Assembly (NCBI GenBank): GCA_963845675.1
Contig: CAWJSX010000001.1
Coordinates: forward strand, 1,364,001 to 1,428,000
Length of the DNA stretch: 64,000 nt
DNA from: CAWJMD01 sp963845675
GTDB lineage: Bacteria > Actinomycetota > Actinomycetes > Actinomycetales > CAWJMD01
Direction: 5' to 3'
In this document: positions 9,255 to 17,746 of the stretch, one piece after another
Layout of the letters: every line of letters starts with the position of its first letter
Numbering within the stretch: the stretch's first letter is position 1
Position numbers and translations under genes: made by a program
The notes under the pieces: generated by a model
Database searches by the model: none
What the model was told of the DNA's origin: nothing
What the model saw: only the letters and a program-made list of their open reading frames with translations

Positions 9255-10661
9255 CCTCCGACCGCGAGGTGTCGCGGTCGGTCTGGGACGTCACGCTCCC
9301 TCGCCGGTCTCCGTCGGTCCCGGCCGTCGCTTGACGGGGACACCGAGGTCGACGTGTGCGTCGTCGGCGGGGGCTTCACGGGCCTGTGGACGGCGTACCA
9401 CCTGCTGGAGCGTGATCCGTCCCTGGACGTGCTGGTCGTCGAGGCCGACACCGTGGGCTTCGGCGCCAGCGGGCGCAACGGCGGCTGGTGCTCCGGCCTG
9501 TTCCCGGTCTCCACGTCGTCCCTGGTGCGGCGGCACGGACGCGAGGCGGCGCTCGACCTGCGACGCGCGGCCGTCGCGGCCGTCCAGGATCTCGGCGACC
9601 TGGCGGCCGCGGAGGGGATCGACTGCGACTGGGCGCTCGGCGGCACCGTCGTGGTCGCCCACCACGAGGCCGCGATGGAGCGGGCGCGCGAGGAGGTCGC
9701 CGACGCGCAGCACTGGGGGGTCGACCGGGTGGATCTGCTCGACGCGGGCGCGACGGCGGAGCACGTCCAGGCGCAGGGGGCGGTCGGTGGCACCTTCACC
9801 CCCGACTGCGCGCGCGTGCACCCGGGCAAGCTGGTGCACGGACTCGCGGCCGCGACGGAGCGACGCGGTGTCCGCGTCGTCGAGCGCACCCGCGCCCTGC
9901 GGATCGGGCCCGGTCTCGTCACCACCAGCTCGGGCGAGGTCCGCTGCCGGCAGGTCGTCCGCGCCACCGAGGCCTACACGCCGATGCTCGACGGCGCGCC
10001 CCGGCGAGCCGTCGCTCCCGTCTACTCGCTGGTCCTGGCGACGCGGCCGCTGCCGGCCTGGGCCTGGGAGCGCATCGGACTCGCCTCGGGCGAGACGTTC
10101 TCCGACCACCGCTTCACGGTCGTCTACGGCCAGCGCACCGCCGACGACCGGCTCGTGTTCGGTGGACGAGGGGCGCCGTACCACTGGCGCTCGTCGATCG
10201 CGCCGGAGTTCGACCGCGACCCTCGCGTGCACCACACGCTGGCGACGAGCCTGGGCGAGCTCTTCCCCGTCCTGCACGACGTGGCCGGTGGGCGTGAGCG
10301 CCTCGCCGACGTGCCGGTCGACCACACCTGGGGCGGTCCGCTCGGCATCCCCCGCGACTGGCATCCCAGCGTCGGCCACGACCGTGAGCTCCAGATGGCT
10401 TGGGCCGGAGGGTACGTCGGCGACGGAGTCGCCCTGGCTCAGCTGGCCGGCGCGACCCTGGCAGACCTGCTCGTGGGCAGGCGGACCGACCGCACCGAGC
10501 TGGCGTGGGTGGGGCACAGGTCGCCGCGGTGGGAACCGGAACCCCTGCGCTGGCTGGGGATCAACGCCGGCCTGCGGACGGCACTGGCCGCCGACGCGCA
10601 GGAGCGCCGTCGCGGGCGCACCACCTTTGGCTCGGTCGTGAACAGGCTCAAGGGCAGGTGA
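9251..10661 (+). CDS. FAD-dependent amine oxidase, PuuB-like (one frameshift)
   Basis: A DAO-superfamily flavoprotein resembling gamma-glutamylputrescine oxidase and related amine oxidases. The dinucleotide loop VCVVGGGFTGLWTAYHL is followed by VVEADTVGFGASGRNGGWCSG, and a C-terminal FAD contact is WAGGYVGDGVALAQL. An indel near 9332 separates a short N-terminus, VTSDREVSRSVWDV, from the body. Restoring it gives a GTG start at 9251 overlapping the aminotransferase stop (GTGA). A second amine-oxidising route beside the transaminase is common in polyamine clusters. No gamma-glutamylputrescine synthetase is in this window, so free diamine may be the substrate. Confidence 0.83.
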
Positions 10662-10666
10662 GCGGT

Positions 10667-10707
10667 CGTCGGCCGGCCTCCGCTGCCGTCGCACGGACCG
10701 GCCGACG
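10667..10707 (+). terminator. Hairpin after the amine oxidase gene
   Basis: Perfect 10-bp arms CGTCGGCCGG (10667-10676) and CCGGCCGACG (10698-10707) with a 21-nt loop start 6 nt after the oxidase stop and end 20 nt before the carbonic anhydrase start. There is no T-tract. The position suggests it ends the Lrp-aminotransferase-oxidase transcript. Confidence 0.5.
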
Positions 10708-10727
10708 CACCAACTAGGCTGCCCCGC

Positions 10728-11228
10728 GTGACGAACGACAACGCCTTCTCGGACGTGCTCGCCGCCAACCAGGAGTTCTCGTCCACGTACGAGCAGGCCG
10801 CGCTCGAGGCGCGTGCCGCGCGTGGGCTGGCCGTGCTGACGTGCATGGACTCCCGGATCGACCCGCTGCGGCTCCTCGGCCTGGCGCCCGGCGACGCGAA
10901 GATCCTGCGGAACGCGGGCGCGCGCGTCACCGAGGACGTCCTGCGGACCCTGGTGCTCGCCTCGTACCTGCTCGGGGTCGACCGCGTGATGGTGATGGCG
11001 CACACCGGCTGCCGGATGGCGGCGGGTGGCGAGGACGCGATCCACGCCGCGGTGGACGAGGCCGGCGGCCCGGACACGAGGAGCATCGCCTTCCTCACGA
11101 CGGACGACCAGGAGGCCGCGCTCCGCGCCGACGTGCAGCGCATCCGCTCCTGGCCGTACCTGACGGACATCACCGTGGGCGGCTTCGTCTACGACCTGCA
11201 GACCGGACAGTTGCAGCAGGTCCTGTGA
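10728..11228 (+). CDS. Beta-class carbonic anhydrase
   Basis: A 166-residue cytosolic beta carbonic anhydrase that interconverts CO2 and bicarbonate. The zinc-binding and catalytic pattern is visible: Cys with Asp-Arg in LTCMDSRIDP and the His-x-x-Cys pair in MAHTGCRMA, with RNAGARVTEDVLRTL between. The size fits the short actinobacterial subfamily. The start is GTG at 10728. It sits alone between a hairpin and a convergent small gene, with no operon partner. Confidence 0.88.
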   Translation: MTNDNAFSDVLAANQEFSSTYEQAALEARAARGLAVLTCMDSRIDPLRLLGLAPGDAKILRNAGARVTEDVLRTLVLASYLLGVDRVMVMAHTGCRMAAGGEDAIHAAVDEAGGPDTRSIAFLTTDDQEAALRADVQRIRSWPYLTDITVGGFVYDLQTGQLQQVL

Positions 11229-11262
11229 GCCCGGAGCCGGCGCGGCCCGGGACGACCAGCGA

Positions 11263-11604
11263 CTAGCGGGGCCCGCGGCGCGCTCGGTTCCGCCAGCAGG
11301 GCGTGTGCCAGTGGCGACGCTGCTCGACCGCCGCCTCCTCGCCCATCACCGAGTCGGTCGGCCAGGCCACCACGTGCGCCGTGCCCGGCGCCACCTGCTG
11401 CGAGCAGCCGGGGCAGACGTACGGCCGCGTGGCGCCCGCACCGGTGACGTGGCGGACGAGCCACTCCCCGTCCGGGTGGGACTCGGTGCGCTGCAGGCCC
11501 CCGAGGGACACGTCGAGGTCGCGCTCGGGCACGTGCCCCTCCACGTGCCCGGCGACCCGACGGCAGTCACGACCCGGGCGTCGGGGGCGGTTGCTGCGGG
11601 GCAC
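11263..11604 (-). CDS. Conserved actinobacterial protein with a Cys/His cluster
   Basis: A 113-residue protein with an arginine-rich N-terminus and a compact C-terminal half. The latter carries PYVCPGCSQQVAPGTAHVVAWP and then RRHWHTPCWR, a CxxC plus HxHxxC arrangement that looks able to bind zinc. Small proteins with this CPGC...HVVAWP...HWH pattern are, from memory, widespread in Actinobacteria and are often mislabelled ATP/GTP-binding. No function is known to me. The start is GTG at 11604; it lies downstream of the sigma factor and its membrane partner in the same direction, but only 18 nt from the latter's end. Confidence 0.7.
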   Translation of the reverse strand: MPRSNRPRRPGRDCRRVAGHVEGHVPERDLDVSLGGLQRTESHPDGEWLVRHVTGAGATRPYVCPGCSQQVAPGTAHVVAWPTDSVMGEEAAVEQRRHWHTPCWRNRARRGPR

Positions 11605-11622
11605 CCCCGCGAGTGCTGCCGG

Positions 11623-12513
11623 TCAGCCCCCGCTGCCCGGCACCTGGGCCCCGACCACCCGCGCGGCCACGGTCTCGGCGAGCTGCCTGCTGAGCGTCAG
11701 GCCGTCGACGCCCGTCGGAGCGGCACGGACCTGGACACCCACGAGCACGTCCCCCAGGGTGACGACGGTCTGCACCGCCTCCTGCCCGCCCGAGCCGGGG
11801 ACGACGCGGCTGAAGGCCGCGTTCCCGGCGGCCGTCGTGAACCCGGTCGTCACTCCCGTGTCGAGCCACCGGCAGGCGCCGGTGTCGTCCGTGGCCTCCG
11901 CGAAGGCACCGGCCCCCTGACCGCGGGAGTAGGCGGTCACGTTGGTGCTCACGTCGAGCTGGTCCAGGCGGTTGCTGTTCTCCTCGGCCCACTGGTCGCT
12001 CGCCCCGGCGATCGGCTCGGTGCCGGCCCGATCGAGGTTGCAGGCCTGACCCATCGCCACCGGGATCAGCCGGTACGCGGTCGCGTCGAGCTGCACCATC
12101 GGACGCGGCAGGTCGCCCTGTACCGGCAGTACGTCGAGAGGGATCTCCACGGCGTTCTCGCCCGGGCCCAGCGTCGTCGGGTCGACCTCCGGGGCGGGCG
12201 GGGGCGTCGGGTCCGCGGTGACCGTTCCGGGCGTCGTGGTCGCCGACGGCGTCAGGCGGATGCCGGTCTCCGACGGGGTGGAGGCGACGTCGGCCGAGCG
12301 CTCACCCTGTTGCCAGGCGGCCACGCCGACGGCTCCCAACGGCAGGGCCAGGCCCACGGCGACGGCGGCTCCCACCGCGACCCGGCGTCGCCGCCGCACC
12401 CGGCGGGCGCCGACGCGAGCGCCCGCCACCAGGGACGCGACGTCGACGTCGCCCGTACGCAGCCCGTCCGTCAGCGCCGCGGTCAGGCGCTCCTCGAGGT
12501 CGTTGCCGATCAC
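11623..12513 (-). CDS. Membrane-anchored extracytoplasmic protein, probable partner of the SigE-type sigma factor
   Basis: A 296-residue protein. A cytosolic segment (1-43) ends in the basic run RRVRRRRRVAVG, one membrane helix covers about 44-66, a Thr/Pro/Ser-rich linker follows, and an extracellular domain of about 180 residues contains two cysteines (QACNLD and TGACRW) that could pair. It starts 21 nt after the sigma factor stop. That arrangement is typical of membrane partners of SigE-family ECF factors. The cytosolic tail lacks the HxxxCxxC zinc motif of classic anti-sigma factors, so an anti-sigma role is only an inference. Confidence 0.75.
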   Translation of the reverse strand: MIGNDLEERLTAALTDGLRTGDVDVASLVAGARVGARRVRRRRRVAVGAAVAVGLALPLGAVGVAAWQQGERSADVASTPSETGIRLTPSATTTPGTVTADPTPPPAPEVDPTTLGPGENAVEIPLDVLPVQGDLPRPMVQLDATAYRLIPVAMGQACNLDRAGTEPIAGASDQWAEENSNRLDQLDVSTNVTAYSRGQGAGAFAEATDDTGACRWLDTGVTTGFTTAAGNAAFSRVVPGSGGQEAVQTVVTLGDVLVGVQVRAAPTGVDGLTLSRQLAETVAARVVGAQVPGSGG

Positions 12514-12534
12514 CGCGCCACCCCCCTCGACCGG

Positions 12535-13050
12535 TCAGCCACGGTCGCCACCGCCGTCCAGCATCCCGCGCAACGACGCCAGGCCACGGTGGGCGTTGCT
12601 GCGGACGGTGACGGCCGAGCAGCCCATCAGGTCCGCGATCTGAGCGTCCGGCAGGCCCTCGTAGTGACGGAGCACCAGGACGGTGCGCTGCTTGGTGGGG
12701 AGCCGCCTCAGCAGTGCCAGCATCTGGTCGGTCTCCGCGTGGTGCTCGGCGCGGTCGAGCGTGGACGACTCGGGGAGCCACTCGTGCTCCGTCGGGCGTT
12801 CCTTGCGGACGGCGCGGCGCCAGAACGACGTCGACGCGTTGACGACCATGCGCCGCACGTACGCGTCCGGGTCGTCCGCGCGCTCGATCCGCGACCACGA
12901 TGCCCACACCTTCGCGAGCACGTCCTGCACGACGTCCTCGGCGTGGTGGGGGTCCTTCAGGAGACCCCGTGCCAGCCGGACGAGGGCCGGACCGCGCGAG
13001 GCGATGAACTCCTCGGCCGTGCCGGTGCGCGACGGGCCACGCTCCTGCAC
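12535..13050 (-). CDS. SigE-family (ECF) RNA polymerase sigma factor
   Basis: A small sigma-70 factor of the actinobacterial SigE family with only regions 2 and 4. Region 2 is FIASRGPALVRLARGLL to AEDVVQDVLAKVWASW; region 4 is LPTKQRTVLVLRHYEGL with the helix-turn-helix AQIADLMGCSAVTVRSNAHRG. The GTG at 13050 (or 13053) was chosen because GGGGGAG lies about 10 nt upstream; a longer upstream frame is Arg/Pro-rich and overlaps the promoter area. It is followed by a membrane protein, which suggests envelope signal control. It directs polymerase to a small regulon not visible here. Confidence 0.85.
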   Translation of the reverse strand: MQERGPSRTGTAEEFIASRGPALVRLARGLLKDPHHAEDVVQDVLAKVWASWSRIERADDPDAYVRRMVVNASTSFWRRAVRKERPTEHEWLPESSTLDRAEHHAETDQMLALLRRLPTKQRTVLVLRHYEGLPDAQIADLMGCSAVTVRSNAHRGLASLRGMLDGGGDRG

Positions 13051-13239
13051 CACGGCTGCGCCACTCCCCCGGTCGGGACGGATCGCGGGCACCGGCCTCC
13101 GCCGCACCCACGGTGCGGTCGGCGCCGCTCCCCCGTCCGCGAGTGCCACTGCCACACCTGCACGACGCGGACGAGAGCCCTGGCGTTGCACGCCGGGGCG
13201 GATGCAACGGTACCGGGCACGTCCTCACGCGGCGGGGTC
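13051..13239. other. Intergenic stretch upstream of the sigma factor
   Basis: Together with the tspO remnant after it, this forms a gap of about 320 bp between the sigma factor start and the end of the GNAT gene. I see no complete gene here. It must hold the sigma factor promoter, but no convincing -35/-10 pair could be picked out by eye. Confidence 0.4.
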
Positions 13240-13350
13240 GAGGGCTGCTACCTGGCCGCCGAGAAGCCGGCCTTCACCCCTCCGAACTGGCTGTTCGGGC
13301 CGGCGTGGACGGTGCTCTGCGTGTTGCTCGCCGTCTCCGCCCGGCGGGGG
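13240..13350 (+). pseudogene. tspO: tspO remnant
   Basis: A plus-strand stretch encodes about 36 residues reading EKPAFTPPNWLFGPAWTVL. This is the signature loop and second helix of TspO/MBR tryptophan-rich sensory proteins, membrane proteins that bind tetrapyrroles. In TspO this sits near the N-terminus of a protein of about 160 residues; here neither the preceding nor the following helices can be recognised in any frame. The usual Tyr after WTVL is Cys. It lies alone between two minus-strand genes and has no recognisable start. I read it as a deletion remnant, although loss of the rest through assembly error is possible. Confidence 0.7.
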
Positions 13351-13371
13351 CTGCCGGCGGGGAGGGGTGTC

Positions 13372-14292
13372 CTACTCGTTCCGTCGTACGTCGCAGACCT
13401 CGGGGCAGGGCTGGAACCCCGCTGACGCGTACGTCGCGACGGCACCGACGTTCGAGCTCTCCGCGCACACGATCGCACTGGACGATCCCATCTCGCGAAG
13501 GGCGGCAGCGGCAGCGAGAGTGATCGCCTTGGCGTGACCACGACCCCGATGATCGCCGTGCACACCGATCGGCTCAAGCAGTCCGGGACGCCCGCGACCA
13601 GCTGACCACACCGCCGCCACTGCCACAGCGTCGTCCTGCTCGTCGAGAGCCATGAGACAGCGCGCCTCGGCATACGGCGCACCTCCGGCCATCGCGCGCC
13701 AGCGGTCCACCGCGCGCCGGCGGTCCTCCTCGGCCATGTTCGAGCCGCGGAACGCTGACCAATGGACGCCGACCCACACGTGGGCGCGGTCGGGTCCGAC
13801 CCTCTCGATGCGCAGGCCGCAGTCGACGACGGGACCGGAGAGGTCGCGGTGAAAGGGCGTCCAGGGCTCGTCGTACTGCCACCCGTGGTCGATGAGGACC
13901 TGCGAGAGCAGGTCGCCACAGCGTGCTTCGACGACCGCACTGCCGGGATCCAGGACTCCGCGCACAGGCTCGGTGATGTCGACGAGCAGGCGGTGGATCA
14001 GTCCTTCGTCGCCTTGCAGCTCCGGGTCGATGGCCATCCGCAGCAGCCGGGGGCCGTCGAGCAGTCCGACAGCGACGATCCGCTCTGCGCGAGACCACAC
14101 GCGCAGGGCAGCAGCCGTGGCCTCAGGGCCACCGCTCCAGTGAAAGCCCACGTCGCCCGGGTGCAGCTGCATCGGCGCTCGGTCGTACTGCCACTGCCTG
14201 AGCGCAGCTGCCGCCTCGCGCAGCCCAGCGACATCAGGTGCAGCCATCGCGATGCTCACGAGTCGATCAAGCCTCACGGGGTCGCGAACCAC
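13372..14292 (-). CDS. GNAT family N-acetyltransferase, two-domain
   Basis: A 306-residue protein of tandem GNAT layout. The C-terminal domain has the acetyl-CoA pyrophosphate loop in GVHGDHRGRGHAKAITLA and the late element ESSNVGAVATYASAGFQ, typical of active transferases. The N-terminal half (VAVGLLDGPRLLRMAID) looks like a degenerate second GNAT fold. The start is uncertain: GTG at 14292 or ATG at 14247 (MAAPDVAGL) would both work. It probably acetylates a small amine or antibiotic-like substrate, but nothing nearby reveals which. Confidence 0.8.
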   Translation of the reverse strand: MVRDPVRLDRLVSIAMAAPDVAGLREAAAALRQWQYDRAPMQLHPGDVGFHWSGGPEATAAALRVWSRAERIVAVGLLDGPRLLRMAIDPELQGDEGLIHRLLVDITEPVRGVLDPGSAVVEARCGDLLSQVLIDHGWQYDEPWTPFHRDLSGPVVDCGLRIERVGPDRAHVWVGVHWSAFRGSNMAEEDRRRAVDRWRAMAGGAPYAEARCLMALDEQDDAVAVAAVWSAGRGRPGLLEPIGVHGDHRGRGHAKAITLAAAAALREMGSSSAIVCAESSNVGAVATYASAGFQPCPEVCDVRRNE

Positions 14293-14373
14293 AAGCGACT
14301 TACGGTGTGACCGCCCCCGTCGACGTCATGCGGCGGGTCCTGCCGGATCGTGGCTCTCTCCGGACCTGACGAC

Positions 14374-15039
14374 TCACTCAACGGCTCGCGGGCGTGACGG
14401 CGTCAGCGCCAGCTGCACCGACGCGACGGGCACGAACCCTGCGCCGAGGAAGAGCCGCAGGCTGGCCACGTTGCCCGGAGCCACGCGCGCCCACACCGGG
14501 TCGCCGAACGGCACCAGCCGCAGGCCGTCGGCGAGCAGGTCGCGGCCTGTCCCCAGGCCTGGCCGTGCGACCTCGATGCTGGTCTCGGTCAGGCCCGCGA
14601 CACCCCGTCCGAGCGTGAGCACGCCGCGGCCGACGGCGCCGCCGGCAGGGACGGGATCGCCGTAGGCGACCAGGTCGTCCCGCCAGACGCGACCGTGCGC
14701 AGCGCGCGGGTGGTCGTCGAGGTCGGGGCGACGCACGAGCGGGCCACCTTCACCGGTCCCCCGGCCCACCAGGAGCACATCGAGGCTGTCGACCTCACCT
14801 CCGGCGGCGAGCGCTGTCACCACGGCGGGGTGGTGGGCGCCGCCGAAGCCGTCCGCACCGAGGGCCTCGAGACGCTGCACCGTCCAGGGGTCCCCCGCGG
14901 CGACGTAGGCGTGCCCGGTCAGCGCGACCACCGCCACCGTGCGGTCGCGCCACGGCGGGACGAGCTCCACCGCCCCGTCCGCAGGCGGCACCGACCCCGT
15001 GGCCGCGCGCCGGAGCACGTCGGCCAGCGGGTGCGTCAC
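14374..15039 (-). CDS. GNAT-like acetyltransferase domain protein, weak family match
   Basis: About 221 residues from a GTG at 15039. The first half is unfamiliar (VALTGHAYVAAGDPW, then a segment likely to bind a hydrophobic ligand). The C-terminus NVASLRLFLGAGFVPVASVQLAL is the usual closing element of GNAT enzymes, in which the Asn and Phe flank the acetyl-CoA site. The Rossmann-like RxxGxG/A loop is not obvious, so it could be inactive. It lies 32 nt beyond the stop of the dehydrogenase gene in the same direction and may be co-transcribed with it. Confidence 0.6.
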   Translation of the reverse strand: MTHPLADVLRRAATGSVPPADGAVELVPPWRDRTVAVVALTGHAYVAAGDPWTVQRLEALGADGFGGAHHPAVVTALAAGGEVDSLDVLLVGRGTGEGGPLVRRPDLDDHPRAAHGRVWRDDLVAYGDPVPAGGAVGRGVLTLGRGVAGLTETSIEVARPGLGTGRDLLADGLRLVPFGDPVWARVAPGNVASLRLFLGAGFVPVASVQLALTPSRPRAVE

Positions 15040-15071
15040 GGTTGCCGGCCCGAGTGGATGGGTACGGCCGG

Positions 15072-16853
15072 TCAGGAGGCGTAGGTGCGGAACCCGCGGC
15101 CCGCCTTGCGACCGAGGTACCCGGCCGTGACGAGGTGCTCGAGCAGGGGCGCGGGCGCGTAGCCGCGCTCCCGGAACTCCAGGTAGAGCTCGCGCTCGAT
15201 GGCCAGCGACACGTCGAGGCCCACCACGTCGAGCAGCTCGAACGGACCCATCGGGTAGCCGCAGCCCGTCTTCATCGCGGTGTCGATGTCGTCGGCGGTC
15301 GCGTAGTGCGCCTCGAGCATCTTCACCGCGTCGTTGAGGTAGGGGAACAGCAGGGCGTTCACGATGAACCCCGAGCGGTCGGCGCAGCGCACCGGGTGCT
15401 TGCCGAGCTTCTCGCACACGTCGACCACGGTCGCGGCGACGTCGTCCGCTGTCGACACCGTGCTGACCACCTCGACGAGGGACATCACCTGGGCGGGGTT
15501 GAAGAAATGCATCCCGACCACGTCGCGCGGGCGCTGGGTCGCCGCCGCGCACTCGACGACGGGCAGCGACGAGGTGGTCGTCGCCAGGATCGCGCCCGGC
15601 TTGCAGATGTCGTCGAGGTTCGCGAACAGAGTGTGCTTGACGCCCAGGTCCTCCACGACGGCCTCGACGACGAGGTCGACGTCGCGCAGGTCGTCCAGCG
15701 ACGTGGTCCCGCTGACCCGTGCGCGGGCCGCGTCCGCGTCGGCGGCCTCGATCTTGCCTCTGCCGACCGCCTTGTCGAGGCTCTTCGCGATGCGGGCCCG
15801 CACCCCGTCGGCCTTGTCGGTGCTGCGGGCCACGACGACCACGTCGTACCCGGCCTTGGCGAACACCTCGGCGATGCCGCTGGCCATCGTGCCCGACCCG
15901 ACCACGCCGACCGTGCGGACCGTGCGCAGCGCCTCGCCCGAGCCGTCCTGCTCGGCCGGGGTCAGCGCGTCGGCGACCACCTTCGAGGACCCCGGCTCCG
16001 CGTACGTGTAGAAGCCGCGCCCGCTCTTGCGTCCCTTGAGACCCGCCGTGACCATCTGCTTGAGGATCGGGCTGGGCGCGTGCAGGCGCTCGCGACCCTG
16101 CTTGTACATCGTGTCGAGGATCTCGTACGCGGTGTCGAGGCCGATCAGGTCCATCAGCGCGAGCGGGCCCATCGGCAGGCCGCAGCCCAGCGTCATGGCC
16201 GCGTCGATGTCCTCGCGCGAGGCGTAGTGCGACTCGTACATCGAGACGGCGTGGTTGAGGTAGCCGAACAGCAGGGCGTTCGCGATGAACCCGGCCTTGT
16301 CGCGCACGACGACCGGCATCTTGCCGATGCGGGCGGCGAGCGCCGTGACGTCGTCGACGACGTCGTCCTCGGTGACGACCGTCCGGATCACCTCGACGAA
16401 CTTCAGCACCGGGGCGGGGTTGAAGAAGTGCATGCCGACGACGCGGCGCGGGTTGTGGGTGGCGACGGAGATCTCCGTCACCGACAGGCTCGAGGTGTTG
16501 GTGGCGAGGACGGCGTCGGGCTTCACGATGCCGTCGAGCGACGCGAAGATCTCCCGCTTGAGGTCGAGGTGCTCGGGAACGGCCTCGACGACGAGCTCGC
16601 AGTCGGCGAAGTCGGCCAGGTCGCTGGTGAAGGTGACGCGCCCCACGAGCTCGGCCTGCGCCTGCTCGCTGAGCTTGCCGCGCGCGACCGCGCGACCCGT
16701 GGACTGGTCGAGGTGGGCGCGTCCGCGCTCGAGACCGTCCTCGTCCGGCTCGTAGGCGACGACCTGGAGGCCGTTGCGGGCGAAGACCTCGGCGATGCCG
16801 GCCCCCATGGTGCCCAGACCGACCACACCGACCCTGGCGAAATCGCGCGTCAT
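15072..16853 (-). CDS. Tandem 3-hydroxyacyl-CoA (3-hydroxybutyryl-CoA) dehydrogenase
   Basis: A 593-residue protein made of two complete copies of the 3-hydroxybutyryl-CoA dehydrogenase module. Copy 1 (about 1-290) has the NAD loop GLGTMGAG, the catalytic-region motif GMHFFNPAPVLKFVEV and the C-terminal helix GPLALMDLIGLD. Copy 2 (about 311-593) repeats these as GSGTMASG, GMHFFNPAQVMSLVEV and GPFELLDVVGLD. It oxidises 3-hydroxyacyl-CoA to 3-ketoacyl-CoA, or the reverse, with NAD(P). The start at 16853 has GAGGAG upstream. Short-chain fatty acid or polyhydroxybutyrate turnover is likely. Both modules retain the His-containing motif, so both may be active. Confidence 0.9.
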   Translation of the reverse strand: MTRDFARVGVVGLGTMGAGIAEVFARNGLQVVAYEPDEDGLERGRAHLDQSTGRAVARGKLSEQAQAELVGRVTFTSDLADFADCELVVEAVPEHLDLKREIFASLDGIVKPDAVLATNTSSLSVTEISVATHNPRRVVGMHFFNPAPVLKFVEVIRTVVTEDDVVDDVTALAARIGKMPVVVRDKAGFIANALLFGYLNHAVSMYESHYASREDIDAAMTLGCGLPMGPLALMDLIGLDTAYEILDTMYKQGRERLHAPSPILKQMVTAGLKGRKSGRGFYTYAEPGSSKVVADALTPAEQDGSGEALRTVRTVGVVGSGTMASGIAEVFAKAGYDVVVVARSTDKADGVRARIAKSLDKAVGRGKIEAADADAARARVSGTTSLDDLRDVDLVVEAVVEDLGVKHTLFANLDDICKPGAILATTTSSLPVVECAAATQRPRDVVGMHFFNPAQVMSLVEVVSTVSTADDVAATVVDVCEKLGKHPVRCADRSGFIVNALLFPYLNDAVKMLEAHYATADDIDTAMKTGCGYPMGPFELLDVVGLDVSLAIERELYLEFRERGYAPAPLLEHLVTAGYLGRKAGRGFRTYAS

Positions 16854-17050
16854 CACGGCTCCTCGTGCGTGCTCTGCGGCGGGAGGCGTGCATCGCGCGC
16901 CGTCACCCCACCCTGACCTGCCGGGCATCCTCGCAGAGCCTCTCCGGTGGCCGACAGGGACGGGAGGGGTCGCGGTCGTCACACGCGCAGACGGACTCCT
17001 GAGTACGGACCCTCAGGTGTCGACCCACCTGCGTCGATGAGGGTGAGGAC

Positions 17051-17731
17051 ATGAGCACCCCGAGCACCCGCCGCACCTGGCTCCGCACCGCGCTGGTCGT
17101 GGCGGCCGTGGTCGTCGGGGTCCCCCTGGCCGCCGGGCTCGTGTTCATCTGGAGCTTCTCCGGCGGATGGGACGGGATCCGCCCGAGCGCACAGCCTCTC
17201 GACTCCCGGGTCGTCGCCGCTCGCGACGACTCGGTCGAGCGCACCCGCTCCCGTCACGACGACGCGCTCCGACAGGTGATCGCGGCAACGGGTGGTCGGG
17301 TGCTCGACGACACCGAGGTGGACACCTGCACCGAAGGCCACAACGACTGGAAGCGGCAGGACGGTTACACCTTGAGCTGCGACAGGACGGCGGCGTCAGC
17401 CCTGCAGCTTCCGCCGTCGACCTCGTTCACCGATGCCGCGGGAGCGGTCGAGCGTGCGCTGCTGGACGCCGGGTGGGCGCCTGACGCCTCACGCCCGTAC
17501 CCGACGAGGGAAGGCGACGAGTCCGTTCTGCGCTTCTCCGGTGGCGATCCGGGCGCCGTGCTGGAGGTCGCCGTGAGCACACGCGCCGCCATGCCGATCT
17601 ACCTGCCACAGCCGGTCTACGCGGACTGGGCGGGGCAGGCCGGCGACGTGCCGGGTCTCGAGCAGGCGTTCGCCGGTGGCACGGGCGTGCGGCTCCTGGT
17701 GGTCACCCGGGTGACCTACTTCCACGACTGA
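17051..17731 (+). CDS. Membrane-anchored exported protein of unknown function
   Basis: A 226-residue protein with a twin-Arg-like N-terminus (TRRTWLRTA), one hydrophobic helix (about 13-37) and an exported domain. The domain includes two cysteines about 14 residues apart (DTCTEG and LSCDRT) that may form a disulfide. No family was recognised. The ATG at 17051 follows GGGTGAGGAC. A small hairpin, CAGGTG at 17014-17019 and CACCTG at 17026-17031, sits in the leader. It ends 15 nt before nucS and may be co-transcribed with it. Confidence 0.7.
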   Translation: MSTPSTRRTWLRTALVVAAVVVGVPLAAGLVFIWSFSGGWDGIRPSAQPLDSRVVAARDDSVERTRSRHDDALRQVIAATGGRVLDDTEVDTCTEGHNDWKRQDGYTLSCDRTAASALQLPPSTSFTDAAGAVERALLDAGWAPDASRPYPTREGDESVLRFSGGDPGAVLEVAVSTRAAMPIYLPQPVYADWAGQAGDVPGLEQAFAGGTGVRLLVVTRVTYFHD

Positions 17732-17746
17732 CTACGCTCACCCCTC

